A stretch of DNA of 64,000 bases from Bryobacteraceae bacterium (GCA_019752335.1 JAIEMJ010000019.1:89510-153509), one strand, 5' to 3'. Shown: positions 51,632-61,310, counted from the first letter of the stretch. The notes: generated from the letters alone by a model not told the origin. Program-made: numbers and translations.

Positions 51632-54600
51632 ATGCTTTCCAGAAGTCTCCTTTTTTTACTTGGTTGCGCTGCCACTCTCAGCGCGCAAGAGACGGCTACG
51701 CTTTCCGGCCAAGTCGTCGACCCGAAAGGGGCCGCCGTTCCCGGCACGACGATTACCGTCAAGGACCTACGGCGCTCCTCTCTCAAGAGCGTGACGGCGA
51801 ATGGCACGGGATTGTTCCAGTTCGATTCGCTTGACCCAGGTGACTACTCCCTGGCGGCGGAAAAAGCGGAATTCGCGGCCTTTCGTATCAACCTGATCAC
51901 CTTGCAGGCGCGCGACCGCAAGAGTGTCCGTGTCGCCTTGCAACTGGCCAGCACCACCACCACCGTAACAGTCGAGGCCCAGCAGGAGGGCGTCTCCTCG
52001 GACGCTTCGGGCGGAGCCGTTCTGGAGCAGGATTTTCTGAAGCATCTGCCGCTCAATGGGCGCAATGTCTCCGGCCTGTTGCAGATGGCGCCCGGCGTAG
52101 TGAGTGGTAGTGGCCCCGGCGGTGGCGGGATCAACGTGAATGGTCTTCGCTCGAACACGAATTACTACATGCTAGACGGCGTCAGCGTCGCGGCCGGCAC
52201 GCCGATCGGGGGCGGCGGTGTCGGTGGCCCTGGCGGCCCCGGAGGCGGTGGTCCACCGGCGGGCGCCGGCGCCGGTGGCGGAGGAGCGGACGCCATCCCG
52301 CTCGACTCGCTGCAGGAGGTGCGCATTCAGACCTCGGCCTTCGCGCCGGAGTTTGGCCGCACGCCCGGCGCCCAGATTTCCATGTCGAGCCGCGGCGGCG
52401 GCAATCAGCTACACGGTTCGGCGTATGAGTATTTTCGCAATCACCACTTGAATGCGAATGACTGGTTCGCCAATCGCGCCGGTCTGGCCCGGGGCCGCAT
52501 GTCGCAGCACCAGTTCGGCGGTACTGTCGGCGGGCGCATCATCGCTAACCGTACGTTCTTCTTTCTTTCCGGCGAAATGCTGAAGCTTCGCGCGCCCGAC
52601 ACCATCGTGGCCAGCCTGCCAGACTTAACCACGCGCCGCTCCGCGCGCGCTAACTTGCGGCCCTACCTGAACGCGTTTCCCCTTCCCAACGGTCCACGGC
52701 AGGACGGCGGCGCCGCGCAATTCAACGCCGTCTACACGAATCCGCAAGACCGCGAGAGCTGGAACGGCCGCATCGACCACACCATCAACGCCAAAAATAC
52801 CGGGTTCGTCCGCTATAGCTTTTCGCCGTTGGAAAGCACCCAACGCGGCTCCGGCTTCATTAGTCCGAATGCGCTGCTGGAGCAGCGCTCCCGCGCGCAC
52901 AGCGGCACCGTTTCGCTGATTAGTTCTTTGAACGTTTACTCTACCAATGATCTTCGCGTGAACTACTCGCGCAACGCCTTTCGCGTAGTCGGCTACTCCG
53001 ATACTTTTGGCGGCGCCGTGCCGCTCACCGATAGCCAGATCTTTCCGCGTGGAGTTACTTCCGCCGACGCCAGTTACAACCTGGCGATTCTGGGGCTTTC
53101 GAGTCTGCTGCATTCGCAGCGAACGCGCAGCCAGCAAACTCAGTTCAATATTGTTGACGGCTTGACGATTATTGCGGGAACCCACACTTACAAAATGGGG
53201 GTCGACTTCCGTACGTTAGATAGCACGAACTACAATCCAGCCTACTCCGTGAATGCGGTCTTTAGTGGTCTTTCGGGTCAAAGCCAATCCTTCCTGAGTG
53301 GAACCAGCGCGACGACCGTCGTGAGTTCCAGCCTGCCGGAAGTGTATCCTTCGACGCTGAATTTCTCTTACTATCTCCAGGACACCTGGCGCGTGGATCA
53401 ATTCACCACCATCAGCTACGGCTTACGTTGGGACGTAAATCCGGCGCCAACCGCGCGCCAGGGCCCACGGCCGCTGGCGTTGTCCTCCAATCGCACGGAC
53501 CGCGTAACCCAAACGGAGTCGCTCTATAACACCCGCTGGACCGACCTCGCGCCCCGCTTCGGGCTCTCTCACGTCATCAGCCGGCAACCGGGCAGGGAAG
53601 TGGTTTTCCGCGGCGGCATCGGGATCTTTCATGACCTCGGCTACGGCACCAGCTTGGCGGCGTTTAGCAGCGCTCCGTACGTCAATGCGCGAACCCTCAC
53701 CGCCGCGGCTTACCCGCTTACCACCAGCGATCTGGCGCCGCCCGTGCTGCCCGCCACCAAGCCCTACAATCAGGTGGGCGCCGCCAACCGCAATCTGCAA
53801 TCGCCTCGCGTCTGGCAATGGAATGCGACGATTGAACCCAATCTCGGCTTCGGCCAGTTATTCAGCGTGGGCTACGCCGGCACGCGTGGCACGCGCCTGT
53901 TGCGCACGGAAACCACGCCGTCGTTTTCGGAGGACTACGATCTGCTCCGCTTGGCGACCAACGGCGCCGATTCCGACTACCACAGCCTGCAAGCCCAGTT
54001 CCGCCGGCGGTTCGCCAGCCGTCTTCTGCTGCAGGCCAGCTACACCTGGTCCCACTCCATCGACACGGCTTCCGCCGATGCCGGCTTCGGCGGAGGTTTT
54101 GCCACGCTGTTCTCGAGCGAGCGAGGATCGAGCGACTATGACGTACGGCACAACTTCAACCTCTCGGGATCTTATGCCCTACCCGCCACCAAGTTTCTGT
54201 CCGCGCTCACCAAGGATTGGTGGACAGACTTTCTCTTCGCCACGCGCACGGGCATGCCCTTCGATGTCGTTGGCTTAAGTGCGGACTCCAGTAACCAAAC
54301 GGCTACCACACCGTTACGCCGGGGCCTCTTCGCGCAAGTGCGCCCCAACTACAACGGGCAGGCGGTTTGGATTTCTGACGCATTGGCGCCCGGTGGCCGC
54401 CGCCTGAACCGGGATGCTTTCACGAGCCCCACTGGCTTCGGGCAGGGCAATCTGGGCCGCAACGCAATTCGCGGCTTTGGCCTTACCCAACTCGACCTCA
54501 CCCTGCGCCGGGAAGTGCGGCTGGGCGAGAAGCGTTCGCTGCACATCACCGCGCAAGGCTTCAACATCTTCAACCAGACCAACTTCGCGAACCTCACCCG

Positions 54601-54742
54601 CAACGAGGGCGCCAACCTGACTAGCGCCAACTTCGGTATCGCCAATCGAACCCAGAACCAGGGCGTAGCGGGTGGGCTCGGCGCGGTATTCCGCACGGGT
54701 GGGCCACGCTCCGTGCAATTGGCCCTCCGCTTTCAGTTCTAA
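51632..54742 (+). CDS. Oar-like TonB-dependent receptor with carboxypeptidase-regulatory domain
   Basis: 1036 residues: signal peptide (1-19), a carboxypeptidase-regulatory-like domain (about 22-105, with LSGQVVDPKGAAVPGTTITV), a plug domain starting near LPLNGRNVSGLLQMAPGV (about 138), and a 22-strand-type barrel to the C-terminus (LALRFQF, ending in Phe). A Gly/Pro-rich stretch of about 30 residues (near 192-222) is inserted in the plug. Such receptors are numerous in acidobacteria and probably take up oligosaccharides or other large ligands. It is followed closely by a barrel protein and an NHL protein. No ribosome-binding site or TANNNT box is evident. Confidence 0.88.
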   Translation: MLSRSLLFLLGCAATLSAQETATLSGQVVDPKGAAVPGTTITVKDLRRSSLKSVTANGTGLFQFDSLDPGDYSLAAEKAEFAAFRINLITLQARDRKSVRVALQLASTTTTVTVEAQQEGVSSDASGGAVLEQDFLKHLPLNGRNVSGLLQMAPGVVSGSGPGGGGINVNGLRSNTNYYMLDGVSVAAGTPIGGGGVGGPGGPGGGGPPAGAGAGGGGADAIPLDSLQEVRIQTSAFAPEFGRTPGAQISMSSRGGGNQLHGSAYEYFRNHHLNANDWFANRAGLARGRMSQHQFGGTVGGRIIANRTFFFLSGEMLKLRAPDTIVASLPDLTTRRSARANLRPYLNAFPLPNGPRQDGGAAQFNAVYTNPQDRESWNGRIDHTINAKNTGFVRYSFSPLESTQRGSGFISPNALLEQRSRAHSGTVSLISSLNVYSTNDLRVNYSRNAFRVVGYSDTFGGAVPLTDSQIFPRGVTSADASYNLAILGLSSLLHSQRTRSQQTQFNIVDGLTIIAGTHTYKMGVDFRTLDSTNYNPAYSVNAVFSGLSGQSQSFLSGTSATTVVSSSLPEVYPSTLNFSYYLQDTWRVDQFTTISYGLRWDVNPAPTARQGPRPLALSSNRTDRVTQTESLYNTRWTDLAPRFGLSHVISRQPGREVVFRGGIGIFHDLGYGTSLAAFSSAPYVNARTLTAAAYPLTTSDLAPPVLPATKPYNQVGAANRNLQSPRVWQWNATIEPNLGFGQLFSVGYAGTRGTRLLRTETTPSFSEDYDLLRLATNGADSDYHSLQAQFRRRFASRLLLQASYTWSHSIDTASADAGFGGGFATLFSSERGSSDYDVRHNFNLSGSYALPATKFLSALTKDWWTDFLFATRTGMPFDVVGLSADSSNQTATTPLRRGLFAQVRPNYNGQAVWISDALAPGGRRLNRDAFTSPTGFGQGNLGRNAIRGFGLTQLDLTLRREVRLGEKRSLHITAQGFNIFNQTNFANLTRNEGANLTSANFGIANRTQNQGVAGGLGAVFRTGGPRSVQLALRFQF

Positions 54743-54756
54743 CCCGGAAAACAAAA

Positions 54757-55482
54757 ATGACCACTCGTGCTCTATCCATCTTCGTGGGCCTGGCTGCCCT
54801 TTTGGCACCCGAGGCCCGTCCCCAAGACGCACAGGACAAGGGGGCCCCGGCGCCCAGCGACGGCGTCCGCCGTTTCTCCGTCGGCGGCGTCCTCAGTTTT
54901 TCGGCTTTCTCGTTGATCAAAGACGCGACGGCCACCAGCGCGACCACCGATGCGACCACCAAGCCCAAAGGCTCGCGGTTCGGCGGCGGCATCCTGGCAC
55001 AGGTCGCTTTTGCGGACCGCTTCGCCGCCGCCGGCCAAGTCCTGTTCCGCCGGGCCAGGTTCGAAACCAATAGCGAGATCAAGGTGTCGAATGGAACCAC
55101 CAAGCAGCAGGACTTCTCCAGCGCCGACTTCGTGGAGCTTCCGTTCACGCTACGCCGCTACAGCCACTCGCATGCGGAGAGTGGCGCGCGTTGGTTCGCC
55201 GAAGGGGGCCTGGCGCTGCGGCACGTCCGCAACATTCGCAGTTCGCTGCAAACCACCGACACAACCAATAAAACCGTCTGCTGCGACGAGCGGCCCATTC
55301 CGGCACAGAACTCCTGGTCCACCGGCGCGACGTTCGGCCTCGGCTACCAACTCGTGGATCAATTCGGCTTGCGCCTGGTGCCCTATGCCCGTTACACGCG
55401 CTGGCTGCAGTCCGCGTTTGACCGGCAGTCCGTCCGCTCGGATCCCAACCAGCTCGAAGCGGGCGTGGCCATTACTTTCTGA
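54757..55482 (+). CDS. Outer-membrane beta-barrel protein
   Basis: 241 residues. A signal peptide (ALSIFVGLAALLAPEARPQ) precedes alternating hydrophobic strands, Gly- and aromatic-rich, and a terminal strand LEAGVAITF ending in Phe as outer-membrane proteins do. It has a paired Cys (TVCCDE) in one loop. It resembles the OmpA/OprF-like eight-stranded barrels. It begins 14 bp after the receptor gene and precedes the NHL gene by 8 bp, so the three are probably co-transcribed and act in one envelope function. Confidence 0.75.
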   Translation: MTTRALSIFVGLAALLAPEARPQDAQDKGAPAPSDGVRRFSVGGVLSFSAFSLIKDATATSATTDATTKPKGSRFGGGILAQVAFADRFAAAGQVLFRRARFETNSEIKVSNGTTKQQDFSSADFVELPFTLRRYSHSHAESGARWFAEGGLALRHVRNIRSSLQTTDTTNKTVCCDERPIPAQNSWSTGATFGLGYQLVDQFGLRLVPYARYTRWLQSAFDRQSVRSDPNQLEAGVAITF

Positions 55483-55490
55483 GGCGAAAC

Positions 55491-57524
55491 ATGACGAAAT
55501 TCCTCGTGGTGAATCTGATCCTAGCGGCCATCCTGCCGGCGCAAGAGCGGCGCGTATCGCCCGTCGCCGGACCCTCCTCACGGGGCGATGGCGGACCCGC
55601 CACCGCCGCACTGCTCGACGGGCCTCAAGCCGTCGCCGTCGATCGTAACGGCGATACCTACTTTACGGAGACCCAGGCCGGCGTGATTCGCCGCGTCCGG
55701 CAAAGCGACGGTATGGTGGAGCGCGTCGCCGGCACTGGAGTGAGACTCGATGGACCCGAAGGCCGCCAGGCCAGCGAGACGGATCTGATCACGCCTTCCG
55801 CGCTCCACGTTCATTCCGTCTCCGGCGAACTCTACATCGCTGACTCGAAGGCTTGCCGCATCCGGCGCATCCTAGCGGATAGCACCGTGCGAAATGTGGC
55901 CGGAACGGGCCGCTGCGCGGGCGGTGGAGGCGGCTTTCCTTTTCCCGGGGGCGTCAGTCGCGAGCGTTTGGCGCTCGACACCGATCTAGGCGCCGTGAGT
56001 AGCCTGACAACGGACAGCGACGGGCGTCTGCTTTTCGCGGAAGAGAACCTGCACCAGGTGCGGCGAATCGATGCGGATGGCTTCGTGCGCACTGTCGCCG
56101 GCACTGGCTCCGGTAGCTTCAGTGGCGACGGCGGCCTCGCCACCGATGCCTCGCTGAACAGTCCGACGGGCCTGGTCTTCGATAGCCGGAGCAATCTCTA
56201 CATAGCTGACTCCCGCAACTGCCGCGTACGGCGTGTCGATTCCGGCGGCTACATCGATACCGTGGCGGGCACCAATACCTGCGCGGCACGCTCCACCAGC
56301 TTCAGTGGCGGCAGCACGCTGCGGACGGCGTTGGGCCGTTTGGCGGGCCTCGGCTACGACGCTTCCGCTCACGTGCTTTACGCCGCTTCGCCTCAGCAAT
56401 CGCGCCTCTTGCGGATCGATCTGGATGGCGGCCGCGTCACCAGTGTGCTCGGCAACGGCACCGTCGGCGTGCCCGACTTTTCCCGTTTCGCCAATCAATT
56501 TGTCCTCAGCGAGCCGGGCGGCGTGGCCGTACGCGCCGATAGCTCCGTTCTGGTGACGGCCCCCACCGCGTATCAGATCTACCGGCTGAGCGAAGGCGAG
56601 GTGCGCGCCTTCGCGGGACGTTGGCCGGACGAGTCGACCCTGCTCCGGCCGGTTTCCACCTGCACGCACGCCGATGGATCCTTGTTGGTGCTTGACGCCG
56701 GCACGGAGCGCGTCCTGCGCCTCGATGCGCTTACTGGCCAGATGACCGTGTTCGCCGGTGCGCCTTCGCCCACCGGCTACACCTCCGGCGACGGCGGAGT
56801 GGCGACGCGGGCCCAGTTGGCCGACCCGCGCCGCCTGCTGTGCGCCGAGAGCGGCCTGGTGTACCTTAGCCACGGTTCCCAACTTCGCGTGATTGAGACT
56901 ACCGGCGTGATCCGCTCACTACGTGCGAATCTGGGCGCGCCAACAGGCTTGGCGCTTGATCCCGACGGCCGCCTGATCTACGCCGACGCGGAGAATCATC
57001 GCGTGTACCGTTACGAAGCGGGCAGCCGCACCGATACCGTCTTAGCCGGCACCGGACGCGCGGGCTTCTCCGGCGACGGGGCCGCGGCCGTAAATGCCCA
57101 ACTCGACTCTCCCGGAGACCTCAGCCTTGATGCCGCCGGCAACCTCCTCATCGCCGACCGCAACAACCGGCGAATCCGCCGTTTGCGCGCCAACGACGGC
57201 CGGATAGAAACCATCATCGGCTCGCAGCGTGAATTCAGCTTTATCGACCTCACTGGCGAACTGGCCAACGACGTTGGCCTCGACCCCATCCGGGGCCTGA
57301 CGGCGACCCGCGACGGCACGATCTACGTCGCCGAGCCCTCGCGCCTGATCGCCGTAGATATCGGCGGCCGCGTCTCCGTCCTACTTGGCTATGCAGGCGA
57401 AGACGACGCCGGCGTCAAATCCTACCGCCTTCGCGCCGTCGGCGACTTGTCGGGCCTGGGGCCGGCGGGAGCCGGCGTCTTGGCGGCAGTGGGTAGCGAA
57501 GGAGTCGTGCTCCGAGTCGAGTGA
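55491..57524 (+). CDS. Secreted NHL-repeat beta-propeller protein
   Basis: 677 residues with a short signal peptide (FLVVNLILAAILPAQ). Many NHL repeats fill most of the protein, each with a pattern like DGPQAVAVDRNGDTYFTE, SGELYIADSKACRIRRI or SRSNLYIADSRNCRVRRV, often followed by VAGTG. Two Cys near the conserved NCRVRR turn recur. Such propellers bind ligands or act as lyases; no catalytic residues are evident. It is the third gene of the receptor-barrel unit. Confidence 0.85.
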   Translation: MTKFLVVNLILAAILPAQERRVSPVAGPSSRGDGGPATAALLDGPQAVAVDRNGDTYFTETQAGVIRRVRQSDGMVERVAGTGVRLDGPEGRQASETDLITPSALHVHSVSGELYIADSKACRIRRILADSTVRNVAGTGRCAGGGGGFPFPGGVSRERLALDTDLGAVSSLTTDSDGRLLFAEENLHQVRRIDADGFVRTVAGTGSGSFSGDGGLATDASLNSPTGLVFDSRSNLYIADSRNCRVRRVDSGGYIDTVAGTNTCAARSTSFSGGSTLRTALGRLAGLGYDASAHVLYAASPQQSRLLRIDLDGGRVTSVLGNGTVGVPDFSRFANQFVLSEPGGVAVRADSSVLVTAPTAYQIYRLSEGEVRAFAGRWPDESTLLRPVSTCTHADGSLLVLDAGTERVLRLDALTGQMTVFAGAPSPTGYTSGDGGVATRAQLADPRRLLCAESGLVYLSHGSQLRVIETTGVIRSLRANLGAPTGLALDPDGRLIYADAENHRVYRYEAGSRTDTVLAGTGRAGFSGDGAAAVNAQLDSPGDLSLDAAGNLLIADRNNRRIRRLRANDGRIETIIGSQREFSFIDLTGELANDVGLDPIRGLTATRDGTIYVAEPSRLIAVDIGGRVSVLLGYAGEDDAGVKSYRLRAVGDLSGLGPAGAGVLAAVGSEGVVLRVE

Positions 57525-57743
57525 GGCTGGCAGCCGCGAGGGGCACATCCTTAGCGACTCATGTAATTCGTACCAGACGCTGCGTCCTCGCCTTTTCCGG
57601 ATACAGTTCAACAGGCGCGCACTGTGAATGGAAAGACTCTCCGTGGTGGGTATTGCGGGGGAGGTAGCCGCAGCTGTGGCGGACTTCTTTTGGTCAAAGG
57701 CGCAGAACGGGGGAAAAGAGGGTCAAGAATTTTTGGCCGGCCG
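57525..57743. other. Intergenic region before the ECF sigma gene
   Basis: About 220 bp between the NHL gene and the sigma-factor gene. A frame open from 57628 would add 43 residues to the sigma factor, but they do not look like the family. No hairpin or RNA gene was seen. Confidence 0.4.
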
Positions 57744-57749
57744 TATAAT
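57744..57749 (+). promoter_or_regulatory. Consensus -10 box, leaderless start of the ECF sigma gene
   Basis: TATAAT ends 7 nt before ATG 57757, so transcription should begin at the start codon. A second ATG follows immediately (57760). The -35 position (57721-57726) reads GGTCAA and is weak. Confidence 0.55.
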
Positions 57750-57756
57750 AGCGGGG

Positions 57757-58266
57757 ATGATGTTGTCTGGGGAAGTACTCGAGGAGATCTACGTCGAGTT
57801 GCATCGGTTGGCGTCCTCCTTCCTGCGCAATGAGCGTGCGCATCACACGCTGCAGCCTTCGGCCCTGATTAACGAGGCGTACCTGCGCCTGGTGGAACAC
57901 AAGACTATGCCTGCGGTGGACCGGGCCCACTTCCTGCGGCAGGCCGCGCGGGCGATGCGGCATGTGCTGATCGACTATGCGCGGCAGAAGCGCGCCCGCA
58001 AGCGTGACCATTCGCTGCTGGAGCCCGCGCAGGACTACACGATCGCCAGCTTTGCCCCTGAGGACTATCTGACCATTGATGCCGCTGTGAAGCGCCTGGA
58101 AGAGTGGGACGCCCGGCAAGCCGAGATTGTGGAACTGCGCTTCTTCGGCGGGCTCTCCGCCCCGGAGATTGCCGAGGCGTTGGACATTTCGGAGAAAACC
58201 GTGAAGCGGGAGTGGGCCATGGCGCGGGCCTGGCTGCGGACCGAACTGGAGCGCCAAACGAATTGA
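57757..58266 (+). CDS. ECF-type RNA polymerase sigma factor
   Basis: 169 residues from ATG 57757. Region 2 has LHRLASSFLRNERAHHTLQP and SALINEAYLRLVEH; region 4 has ELRFFGGLSAPEIAEALDIS and EKTVKREWAMARAWLRTEL. This is the class often linked to a Ser/Thr kinase in planctomycetes and acidobacteria. The start is chosen by the TATAAT box at 7 nt; the longer frame from 57628 is less likely. Its stop overlaps the TTG start of the kinase (TTGA), so sigma factor and kinase are coupled. The kinase may control its activity. Confidence 0.88.
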   Translation: MMLSGEVLEEIYVELHRLASSFLRNERAHHTLQPSALINEAYLRLVEHKTMPAVDRAHFLRQAARAMRHVLIDYARQKRARKRDHSLLEPAQDYTIASFAPEDYLTIDAAVKRLEEWDARQAEIVELRFFGGLSAPEIAEALDISEKTVKREWAMARAWLRTELERQTN

Positions 58267-60533
58267 CCCCGCGGACCTGGCAGCGCGTGAAGCACCTGTT
58301 CTCGACGGCGGTGGACCTGCCGGCCGCACAGCGGGCGGAATTCATCCGACGCGAAACGGTGGATACCCCGGAACTGGCCGCCCAGGTCTTCCGGCTGTTG
58401 GCCTTGGATCCGGACGCGGAGGACGCCATTGACCGGATGGGCCTGCCCGGCGAGCTACTGGATGCGGCAGCGCGGCGGAACCGTCACTTTCCGGGGGAGC
58501 GCTTGGCGTCGCGCTATGAGATCCGTCGCTTTCTGGCGGCGGGAGGCAGCGGCGAGGTGTACGAGGCGGAGGATCTGGAGCGGGGCGAGCGCATCGCGAT
58601 CAAGTCCTTGGCGCGGGAGATTCCGAAGGGCGATCAACTGGCGTGGTTGCGCCGGGAGGTGGGCGCGGCGCGGCGGGTGAGCCATCGCAATGTCGCCCGC
58701 GTGTACGATCTGGTGCAGAGCGACGAGACAGTGTTCCTCACCATGGAACTGCTGAGTGGCGAAACGCTGGCGGCGCGGCTGAAGCAGCAGGGGGCGATGA
58801 GTTGCCGGGAGGCGATGCCGCTGGTGCGGCAGATGGTGGCGGGGCTGGCCGCGGCCCACGCGGCCGGCGTGGTGCATCGCGACTTGAAGCCGGGCAACGT
58901 GATGATTGTGCCGCGGCCGGATGGCCCGCCGCGCGTGGTGCTAACGGACTTCGGCCTGGCGAGGCCGACGCCCGAAGATCCGCACGCGACGGTGCGCGCG
59001 TCGAGCCAGGCCATGGGCACGCCGGCCTACATGGCGCCGGAACAGGTGCTGGGGCGCGCGGTGACGCCGGCGGCAGACATCTATGCGCTGGGTGTGGTGT
59101 TGTACGAGATGTTGACCGGCATCACGCCCTTTGCCGAGGAATCGGCCTTGACGATGGCGGTGCGCAAGACGCAAGGGAAACCGCGCACTCCGGCCGTGTT
59201 TGCGCCAGGGTTGCGGCCCGGATGGGCGAGGGCGATCCTGCGCTGTTTGGAGCCGGACCCGCGGCGGCGCTTCCGGTCAGTCGGCGATCTGCTGGCGGCG
59301 CTCGAGGCCCGCAGCGTGGCAGGGCAGTCCTGGCGGTTGGCGAAGCGGTGGGGGGCGCGTGCAGTGCGGTGGTGGCGCCCGGGGCGTGTAGTGGCGGCGC
59401 TGGCCGTGGCGTTGGTCTTAGCCGTAGGCTGGGGCTGGTGGCGACCGGCGCCGACGGCCCGGGGTCGTCAGGTCTGGGAACAAGGGCTGGCCAGCTTGCA
59501 GGCCGGCTATCCGGTGCTGGCGGCCCAGTGGTTCGAAAAGGGTTTGGCGGAGGAAAGGCTCCCGGAACGGGCGGCGCTCGATTTGGCGTTAGCTTGGCAT
59601 CGGGCTGGATTTCCGCAACGGGCTCAGTCGGCATTGCCGTCGCGGCGTTGGTGGGGCGATGCTCTGTATGGGCAAGCCGTGCGGGCGCAACTGGCGGGCC
59701 AAACCAAGGAGGCCTTGCAGTTGATCCGGCAACGGGCCGGGGAGCATCCGCGGGATGCCGAGGCGGTGGCCGATCTGGCGGATTGGGAGCCCTCCGGCGG
59801 AGCTTGGCGGCGGGTACTCCAACTGCGGCCGAATCATTTGGCGGCCCATCTGCGCCTCGCTGCAACGAGCCAGGATCCGTTGGAGGCGGAGCGGCACTAT
59901 TTGGTGGCCGAGACCTTGGCCGGAGCGGGTGGCAACCAGGAGTTGGCGCGAGCCGTGGGAGGACAGCGGGGGTTGGCGCGGCTGCGGAGACAGCCCGGCC
60001 TTTTGGCGGCAGGCGTACTGGAGGCACTGCGGGCGGAGGTGACCAGCGGCGCCGGACCTTGCGAGCGGAAAATGGTGCTGCAGGAAGGCGACGCCGATGA
60101 CTTTGCGTTGCCACCGGACGCCATGGGGCCGTTAAGCCCGCGGCTGGAAGCGATGCGAATCAAGAGCGGGGAGAGTTTCCGGCACTTCGATGAGCGGCGC
60201 GATAACCGGCCCTTCGCGGTCTCGTTTGCTTTGCCGCGGGTGCGAATCTGCGCGGCGCAACTAGTCCTTAAGGTGCGGCACAGCCGTGACTTGCCGAACG
60301 CATCGAACGATGCCGTGATGGTAGGATTGGCGCCGTTCGATCAGCACAAGCTGACGATACCGCTGTGGGCCAAGGATCCGATGAGCGAAAGTCAGGTAGT
60401 GGTCGTCGACTTGAGCCACGAACTATTTGGCGCCCTTCAACTCAGTTACCCAGCCAGCGAGACCGCCTGGCTCGATTTCTATCTAAGTGACGATACCGAC
60501 CTTGATTACGCCAAACTTACTCTGGTTTATTAG
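58263..60533 (+). CDS. Membrane Ser/Thr protein kinase with C-terminal sensor region
   Basis: 756 residues from TTG 58263. An N-terminal helical region (about 1-75) is followed by the kinase domain: GGSGEVYEAEDL near 92, Lys in IAIKSLARE near 109, VVHRDLKPGNVM near 201, LTDFGLARP near 228 and MGTPAYMAPEQVLG near 252. One membrane helix (VVAALAVALVLAVGWGWW, about 376-394) separates it from an external part with TPR-like helices (about 400-570) and a C-terminal beta-rich domain of about 170 residues ending LDYAKLTLVY, of unrecognised type. All catalytic residues are present. The external domain may sense a ligand and set sigma-factor activity. The longer frame from 58104 was rejected. Confidence 0.88.
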   Translation: MTPRTWQRVKHLFSTAVDLPAAQRAEFIRRETVDTPELAAQVFRLLALDPDAEDAIDRMGLPGELLDAAARRNRHFPGERLASRYEIRRFLAAGGSGEVYEAEDLERGERIAIKSLAREIPKGDQLAWLRREVGAARRVSHRNVARVYDLVQSDETVFLTMELLSGETLAARLKQQGAMSCREAMPLVRQMVAGLAAAHAAGVVHRDLKPGNVMIVPRPDGPPRVVLTDFGLARPTPEDPHATVRASSQAMGTPAYMAPEQVLGRAVTPAADIYALGVVLYEMLTGITPFAEESALTMAVRKTQGKPRTPAVFAPGLRPGWARAILRCLEPDPRRRFRSVGDLLAALEARSVAGQSWRLAKRWGARAVRWWRPGRVVAALAVALVLAVGWGWWRPAPTARGRQVWEQGLASLQAGYPVLAAQWFEKGLAEERLPERAALDLALAWHRAGFPQRAQSALPSRRWWGDALYGQAVRAQLAGQTKEALQLIRQRAGEHPRDAEAVADLADWEPSGGAWRRVLQLRPNHLAAHLRLAATSQDPLEAERHYLVAETLAGAGGNQELARAVGGQRGLARLRRQPGLLAAGVLEALRAEVTSGAGPCERKMVLQEGDADDFALPPDAMGPLSPRLEAMRIKSGESFRHFDERRDNRPFAVSFALPRVRICAAQLVLKVRHSRDLPNASNDAVMVGLAPFDQHKLTIPLWAKDPMSESQVVVVDLSHELFGALQLSYPASETAWLDFYLSDDTDLDYAKLTLVY

Positions 60534-61203
60534 CTTCCTGGCTGCAGAACCGGCCTGCCAGCCACGGGGCGCCACCTTTACCCTCAGCTTCGATGAAGCG
60601 CGCTGGGCCAAGGGTACGCTCGAGCGCTTACCTGGCGTCCGCGGACTGGCGATGCGCTTCGACGGCAAGAGCGATTATCTGGATCTTGGCGCCAAACCGG
60701 CGTACGATGTCGGCGAAGCGGACTTCACCCTGGAATTGTGGATGCGGACGACGAAACGTCAAGCCTCCAGCCTGATCGACAAGCGGGATTCTACGCCACG
60801 GGGCTACCAGATCTTTCTCTTGCGGGACACCATCGGCGTACAGGTGGCCAATGGCGGACATCGCGCCGTCGCGGCGCCGTCGGCTTATCCGGTGATCGAC
60901 GGGAAATGGCATCACATCGTAGCCGTTTGCCGGCGGCTGCCGTTGCAGGCGCCCGCCATGTATATCGACGGGGAACTGCGCGTCCAGCCGGGCCGGAGCG
61001 CACCGCTCGAAAACCTGGATATTCCAGAGTCCCTGTGGATTGGCCGGCACCACGCCAATGTCGCGGTGCCGCGAGACGCCGTTTACTATGAGGGTGACCT
61101 GGACGAAGTGGTGCTTTACCGGCGAGCTTTACCGGCGCCGGAGATCCGGGACCGGTACCGGGCATTTACTGCGGCGCCTCGCCGGCTGTCGCCTTGCCGG
61201 TAA
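60487..61203 (+). CDS. LamG-domain (concanavalin-like) protein
   Basis: 238 residues. It starts 47 nt inside the kinase gene. A hydrophobic segment (NLLWFISFLAA) may be a signal peptide. The LamG/LG3-like jelly roll follows from about 30 to 225: GLAMRFDGKSDYLDLG, FTLELWMRT, WHHIVAVCRR, AMYIDGELR and GDLDEVVLYRRALPAPEI. This is a carbohydrate- or protein-binding fold. The overlap ties it to the kinase, so it may be a binding partner of the kinase's external domain. A strong terminator follows. Confidence 0.8.
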   Translation: MTIPTLITPNLLWFISFLAAEPACQPRGATFTLSFDEARWAKGTLERLPGVRGLAMRFDGKSDYLDLGAKPAYDVGEADFTLELWMRTTKRQASSLIDKRDSTPRGYQIFLLRDTIGVQVANGGHRAVAAPSAYPVIDGKWHHIVAVCRRLPLQAPAMYIDGELRVQPGRSAPLENLDIPESLWIGRHHANVAVPRDAVYYEGDLDEVVLYRRALPAPEIRDRYRAFTAAPRRLSPCR

Positions 61204-61260
61204 AAAGTCGCTGACCCGATATCCGATGCGGTTACGCCTTAGACCTTGACACGGCTCTTT

Positions 61261-61310
61261 GCTGCCCAAGCCGGGGGACTACCACTTGCTTGGGCGGCAT
61301 TTTTTTTTCT
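61261..61310 (+). terminator. Intrinsic terminator of the sigma-kinase-LamG unit
   Basis: An 11-bp stem with one G-U pair (61261-61271 with 61288-61298) is followed by A and nine or more T. It is the clearest intrinsic terminator on the plus strand and lies 58 bp after the LamG stop. Confidence 0.85.

Noticed and set aside
57628..57756. 43-residue N-terminal extension of the ECF sigma factor
   Set aside because: The residues are unlike the family, and a TATAAT box lies inside the extension 7 nt before the preferred ATG.
58643..60100. 485-codon plus-strand frame inside the kinase gene
   Set aside because: Gly/Ala/Arg-rich out-of-frame reading of a GC-rich gene; the kinase motifs are in the other frame.
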